The notes beneath the pieces were generated by a model. That model searched no databases, was not told the origin of the DNA, and worked only from the letters and a program-made list of their open reading frames with translations. This document shows positions 61,387-64,000 of a stretch of DNA of 64,000 bases, piece by piece (the stretch's first letter is position 1; each line of letters begins with the position of its first letter). The translations under genes were made by a program, and so were the position numbers. This DNA comes from Mucilaginibacter mallensis (GTDB lineage Bacteria; Bacteroidota; Bacteroidia; Sphingobacteriales; Sphingobacteriaceae): the NCBI RefSeq assembly GCF_900105165.1, contig NZ_LT629740.1, positions 248,001 to 312,000 of the forward strand, read 5' to 3'.

Positions 61387-62364
61387 ATGATAAATTTTGA
61401 CGTAACCTCTTATAAAACAAAATCAGCGGTATTATTTGTCATATTTAACCGGCCCGATACTACTTTAAAGGTATTTGAGCAGATTAAATTAGCACAGCCC
61501 CCCCGCTTATATATTGCTGCTGATGCCCCTCGCGCTGATGTTCCTGAAGATAAATTGTTATGTGAACAGGCAAGGGCAATTATCGATATGATTGATTGGG
61601 CATGTGATGTAAAAACACTTTTTAATAAGCAAAATGCAGGCTGCAAAAAAGGGGTTTCGTCTGCCGTTACCTGGTTTTTTAATAACGAAGAGGAAGGGAT
61701 AATTTTAGAGGATGATTGTTTGCCGGCAAACAGTTTCTTTAAGTTTTGTGATACCCTGTTAGATAAATACCGGGATGATTATCGCATAAGGCATATTACA
61801 GGTTGCAATCTTCAGCACGGTAAAAAATGGGGTAACAATAGCTACTACTTTTCAAACATGACCTTTGTTTGGGGCTGGGCAAGCTGGAAACGAGTTTGGG
61901 ACGATTACAAAAAACTGGATAATTATAATTATGAAGAAGTAAAAGAGCAGTTAGGTAACATTTTTGGCGAGCCTTTATTAGTTGATAGCTGGTTAAATAT
62001 ATTTGAAGAGGTAAAAGCCGGTAAATTAAATTCATGGGGTTACCAGCTTGATTTTGTGAACTTTTTTAACAACGGGCTTACCATTGTACCTAATGATAAT
62101 TTGATATCAAATATAGGCTTTGGCCCTGCAGCTACCCATACCCTTCAGGCAAATAGCCTCAACGCTAATGTGCCGGTAACGGAAATTACAGAAATAACAC
62201 ACCCTGTATTTGTATTGCCCGAAAAACAGGCCGATATGTGCATATTAAACCGCGACTTTAATATTGAAGAAAGGAAGCGGAGGCAAAACTTATTGCGTCG
62301 CAAGGTAAAAAGATGGTTTAAGCAAGCGCTTAGAACTGCGGCAACCTATATGTTTATCAGCTAA
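61387..62364 (+). CDS. Nucleotide-diphospho-sugar (GT-A) transferase
   Basis: The protein has 325 residues. VLFVIFNRPDTTLKVFEQIK at the N-terminus and the metal-binding IILEDDCLPANSFFKF, then FVWGWASWKRVWDDY, are typical of the GNT-I-like/hemolysin-type putative glycosyltransferases found in LPS clusters. The last 40 residues are strongly basic (RKRRQNLLRRKVKRWFKQ) and may contact the membrane. It converges with the methyltransferase gene, 7 bp away. Confidence 0.85.
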   Translation: MINFDVTSYKTKSAVLFVIFNRPDTTLKVFEQIKLAQPPRLYIAADAPRADVPEDKLLCEQARAIIDMIDWACDVKTLFNKQNAGCKKGVSSAVTWFFNNEEEGIILEDDCLPANSFFKFCDTLLDKYRDDYRIRHITGCNLQHGKKWGNNSYYFSNMTFVWGWASWKRVWDDYKKLDNYNYEEVKEQLGNIFGEPLLVDSWLNIFEEVKAGKLNSWGYQLDFVNFFNNGLTIVPNDNLISNIGFGPAATHTLQANSLNANVPVTEITEITHPVFVLPEKQADMCILNRDFNIEERKRRQNLLRRKVKRWFKQALRTAATYMFIS

Positions 62365-62371
62365 TTGCAGA

Positions 62372-63184
62372 TTACTTATTTAATTTGTCTTTAATATATT
62401 GCCAGTCGGTCATCAACAGGCCTTTTGTTTTGCCATATATTTTCTCCTCCGTGTTCTTCACAAACTTCTTTGCTTTCCTGAGCAAAAAACTCTCCCGTAC
62501 AGGTACCAGTATATCATGGCTGAATTGCTGTTTGCTGAACATGTGTAAAAACTTGCCGTCGCTATAAAAATTATAACCCAAGTGCTGGGCTATATAGGCC
62601 AGCGAGCTGGTGGTATAAAATGATATATGCTGCCCGGTTTCGAGCGATAAATATGCCCATTCTTTAAAATCAGCAATTTTTTCGGGCTGAATTTCAGTGG
62701 TAAAAAGCAGGTTATCCGAAAGTTTAAGCATGTTTTTTATCTCCTCAACCGGATCGGGCAGGTGCTCAAGTACTTCAAAGGCAGTTATTAGCTCAAAGTT
62801 TGTTTCAGCAGGCAGATCGGCAAGCGAAAAATGCTCGGCAAATAAATTGGGGCAATATTTATCGGTATTGTAAAAGTTGAACCCCTTATCGCGCATTAAA
62901 CGGGTAAACAATCCATATCCTCCGGCATAATCTAAAAAAAGGCCTTCATGCTTAAAATTCTTAATTAAAAGCTTGCTTGCCCTATCGGCCAAATAAATAT
63001 TGCGCGAAGCCAGGCCAATATCCAGTTTGGTTATTACAGATGCGTATGCTTCTTCCAGCCAAAAAGGCTCCTCGGTTTGTATAAAGCCGGTTTCATTGCA
63101 TTTGTAATACTTAACCTCATACTTATTCAGAACTGTTTTGGTAAATAATAATGAAGTTTCGCCACCTGTAATTTTGCTTCTCAT
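62372..63184 (-). CDS. Class I SAM-dependent methyltransferase
   Basis: The protein has 270 residues. The SAM-binding site is read in GLFLDYAGGYGLFTRLM, and the post-I acidic residue region in LITAFEVLEHLPDPVEEI. It has the form of methyltransferases that end or modify surface glycans. The N-terminus holds Cys/His residues (YYKCNETGFIQTEEPFW) reminiscent of a methyltransferase zinc region, but incomplete. It lies at the edge of the glycan cluster; the target is unknown. Confidence 0.85.
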   Translation of the reverse strand: MRSKITGGETSLLFTKTVLNKYEVKYYKCNETGFIQTEEPFWLEEAYASVITKLDIGLASRNIYLADRASKLLIKNFKHEGLFLDYAGGYGLFTRLMRDKGFNFYNTDKYCPNLFAEHFSLADLPAETNFELITAFEVLEHLPDPVEEIKNMLKLSDNLLFTTEIQPEKIADFKEWAYLSLETGQHISFYTTSSLAYIAQHLGYNFYSDGKFLHMFSKQQFSHDILVPVRESFLLRKAKKFVKNTEEKIYGKTKGLLMTDWQYIKDKLNK

Positions 63185-63499
63185 TTATTGGGGTTTACGT
63201 GGCATTATAATAATTGCCGCATGGAATTGGGGCTGAAATTAAACAAATTACAGATATTTATAACACTTATTAAGATAGTGTCAAGTCAACAGTCTTTAGT
63301 CGTAAGTCTAAAGCCATATTTCGTTCTTTTTGAATTTTGACTCAAGACTTTAGGCTCATGACTAGCGACATTTTATGATTGACACGACACTAGTGCTATA
63401 TATGAAAAAATGTGATACCCTTTTTCAAGAGTATCACATTATAATATTACTTTGAACCTGATGTGCAGAAGTTTCTGATCTCCTGGTTCTCAAATCTTG
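63185..63499. other. Intergenic region with word-like repeat and terminator
   Basis: A word-like inverted repeat runs from about 63279 to 63390 (GTCAAGTCAACAGTCTTTAG on the left, GACTCAAGACTTTAGGCTC and TGATTGACACGACAC on the right). A hairpin at 63405-63439 follows. No gene is visible. Confidence 0.65.
63405..63439 (-). terminator. Terminator of outer-membrane barrel gene
   Basis: ATGTGATAC (63410-63418) and GTATCACAT (63431-63439) form a perfect 9-bp stem, with a U tract on the minus strand. Confidence 0.8.
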
Positions 63500-64000
63500 T
63501 TACTTAATCCTGAATCCCAATCCTACCTGGAAAACCTGGTTACGATAATCAGGGCCATTATTATTGCCATTTGCAGTCAAATCAAGCGCATACCGTGCAC
63601 GTATTTCAACTACTGGGTTAATGTCAAAGCTTACGCCAAAAACACCGGCTACTATGGTGTTATTACCATTGTAATTATAATTATCGGTAGTGGTACCTGT
63701 TGGATCGTGGTAAGTGTTATTTGTTGAAGTTAAAAACGATACCTGCGGGCCTAACAACAGGTTAAATCCCGGAACTAAATGAAACTTGGCAAGTAATGGC
63801 ACATCAATAAAATTGGCGCGCGATGTAAAGTTAGTACCGTCATCTAATTGTGCTGAGAAACCTTTTTGGGAGAATAACACTTCAGGCTCGAATGATACAG
63901 GGTAAGCAATAGGCACATCAAAATAAAGCCCGGCATTAAAACCTGCTATAGTACCGGTAGAGTTATATGAATCATAAGCATCAACTGTATTGGCTATGTT
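63500..64000 (-). CDS. Outer-membrane beta-barrel (PorT-like) protein, C-terminal part
   Basis: The frame is open from the stop at 63500 to the window edge, 167 codons including the stop. The visible part has alternating aromatic beta-strands: GFNAGLYFDVPIAYPVSFEP, EVLFSQKGFS, FIDVPLLAKFHLVPGFNLLLG and a C-terminal VFQVGLGFRIK. This is the pattern of small Bacteroidota PorT/OmpW-type barrels. An internal ATG at 63916 is not the start, since the barrel pattern continues beyond it to the edge. Signal peptide and start are outside the window. Confidence 0.82.
   Translation of the reverse strand, partial: NIANTVDAYDSYNSTGTIAGFNAGLYFDVPIAYPVSFEPEVLFSQKGFSAQLDDGTNFTSRANFIDVPLLAKFHLVPGFNLLLGPQVSFLTSTNNTYHDPTGTTTDNYNYNGNNTIVAGVFGVSFDINPVVEIRARYALDLTANGNNNGPDYRNQVFQVGLGFRIK

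Noticed and set aside
63500-63916. ATG at 63916 as the true start of the barrel protein
   Set aside because: The frame stays open to the window edge and the beta-strand pattern continues upstream, so the gene is truncated by the window.
1-64000. tRNA or rRNA genes
   Set aside because: No cloverleaf or conserved rRNA sequence was noticed on either strand; a tRNAscan run would settle this.

Overview
The window looks like chromosome from a Bacteroidota bacterium of the Sphingobacteriaceae (Mucilaginibacter/Pedobacter-like). The genus is inferred from protein style, not from a search. Supporting signs are Bacteroidota-type promoters (TTTG, about 19 bp, TAnnTTTG), mostly no Shine-Dalgarno, families such as DUF3857, DUF4920, DUF5808 and DUF1800, a CarB without its C-terminal regulatory domain, and many short palindromic repeats between genes. 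No tRNA, rRNA, CRISPR array or prophage was seen. Most of the window is core genome.

Layout. 1-574 is a truncated DUF1800 gene. 710-7255 holds three tandem secreted DUF3857/transglutaminase-like paralogues and aat. 7577-10213 holds ruvC and a DEAD-box helicase. 10308-15220 (minus) has two small exported proteins, gpsA, and an efflux adaptor plus TolC pair with no pump gene. 15341-17873 has a polysaccharide deacetylase and an isolated gene with a HEPN-like Rx6H motif. 18455-28459 has carB, a DUF4920 protein, an NHL-repeat lipoprotein, radA, an FAD monooxygenase, an RsmI-like methyltransferase and a conserved hypothetical gene. 28541-31310 has an exported DJ-1/PfpI fusion and an ABC exporter.

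31392-36911 is the translation cluster, read on the minus strand as rplM-rpsI-rpsB-tsf-nagA-pyrH-frr, with a textbook promoter upstream of rplM. 37238-40080 holds a membrane protein and an IS1182-like insertion sequence whose transposase is split at an ATGA junction. 40181-54077 has scattered housekeeping and metabolic genes (MaoC hydratase, lipoprotein, PAS-LuxR regulator, desaturase, aminotransferase, MFS transporter, M28 peptidase, recG, ridA, OmpA, aminopeptidase P). 54152-55045 is meaB. 55192-63184 is a surface-glycan cluster (GT4, GT9-like, GT2, GT9, MsbA-type exporter, another glycosyltransferase, methyltransferase). 63500-64000 is a truncated outer-membrane barrel gene.

No complete, obviously new multi-gene system was found. 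The best leads are: two of the three DUF3857 paralogues have lost the transglutaminase Cys and His; the lone HEPN-like gene sits between palindromic repeats; RadA carries an in-frame insert that resembles the intergenic repeats; a terminator-like hairpin ends six bases before the gpsA start; and several dispersed palindrome families are present. All family calls were made by reading motifs, without database searches.
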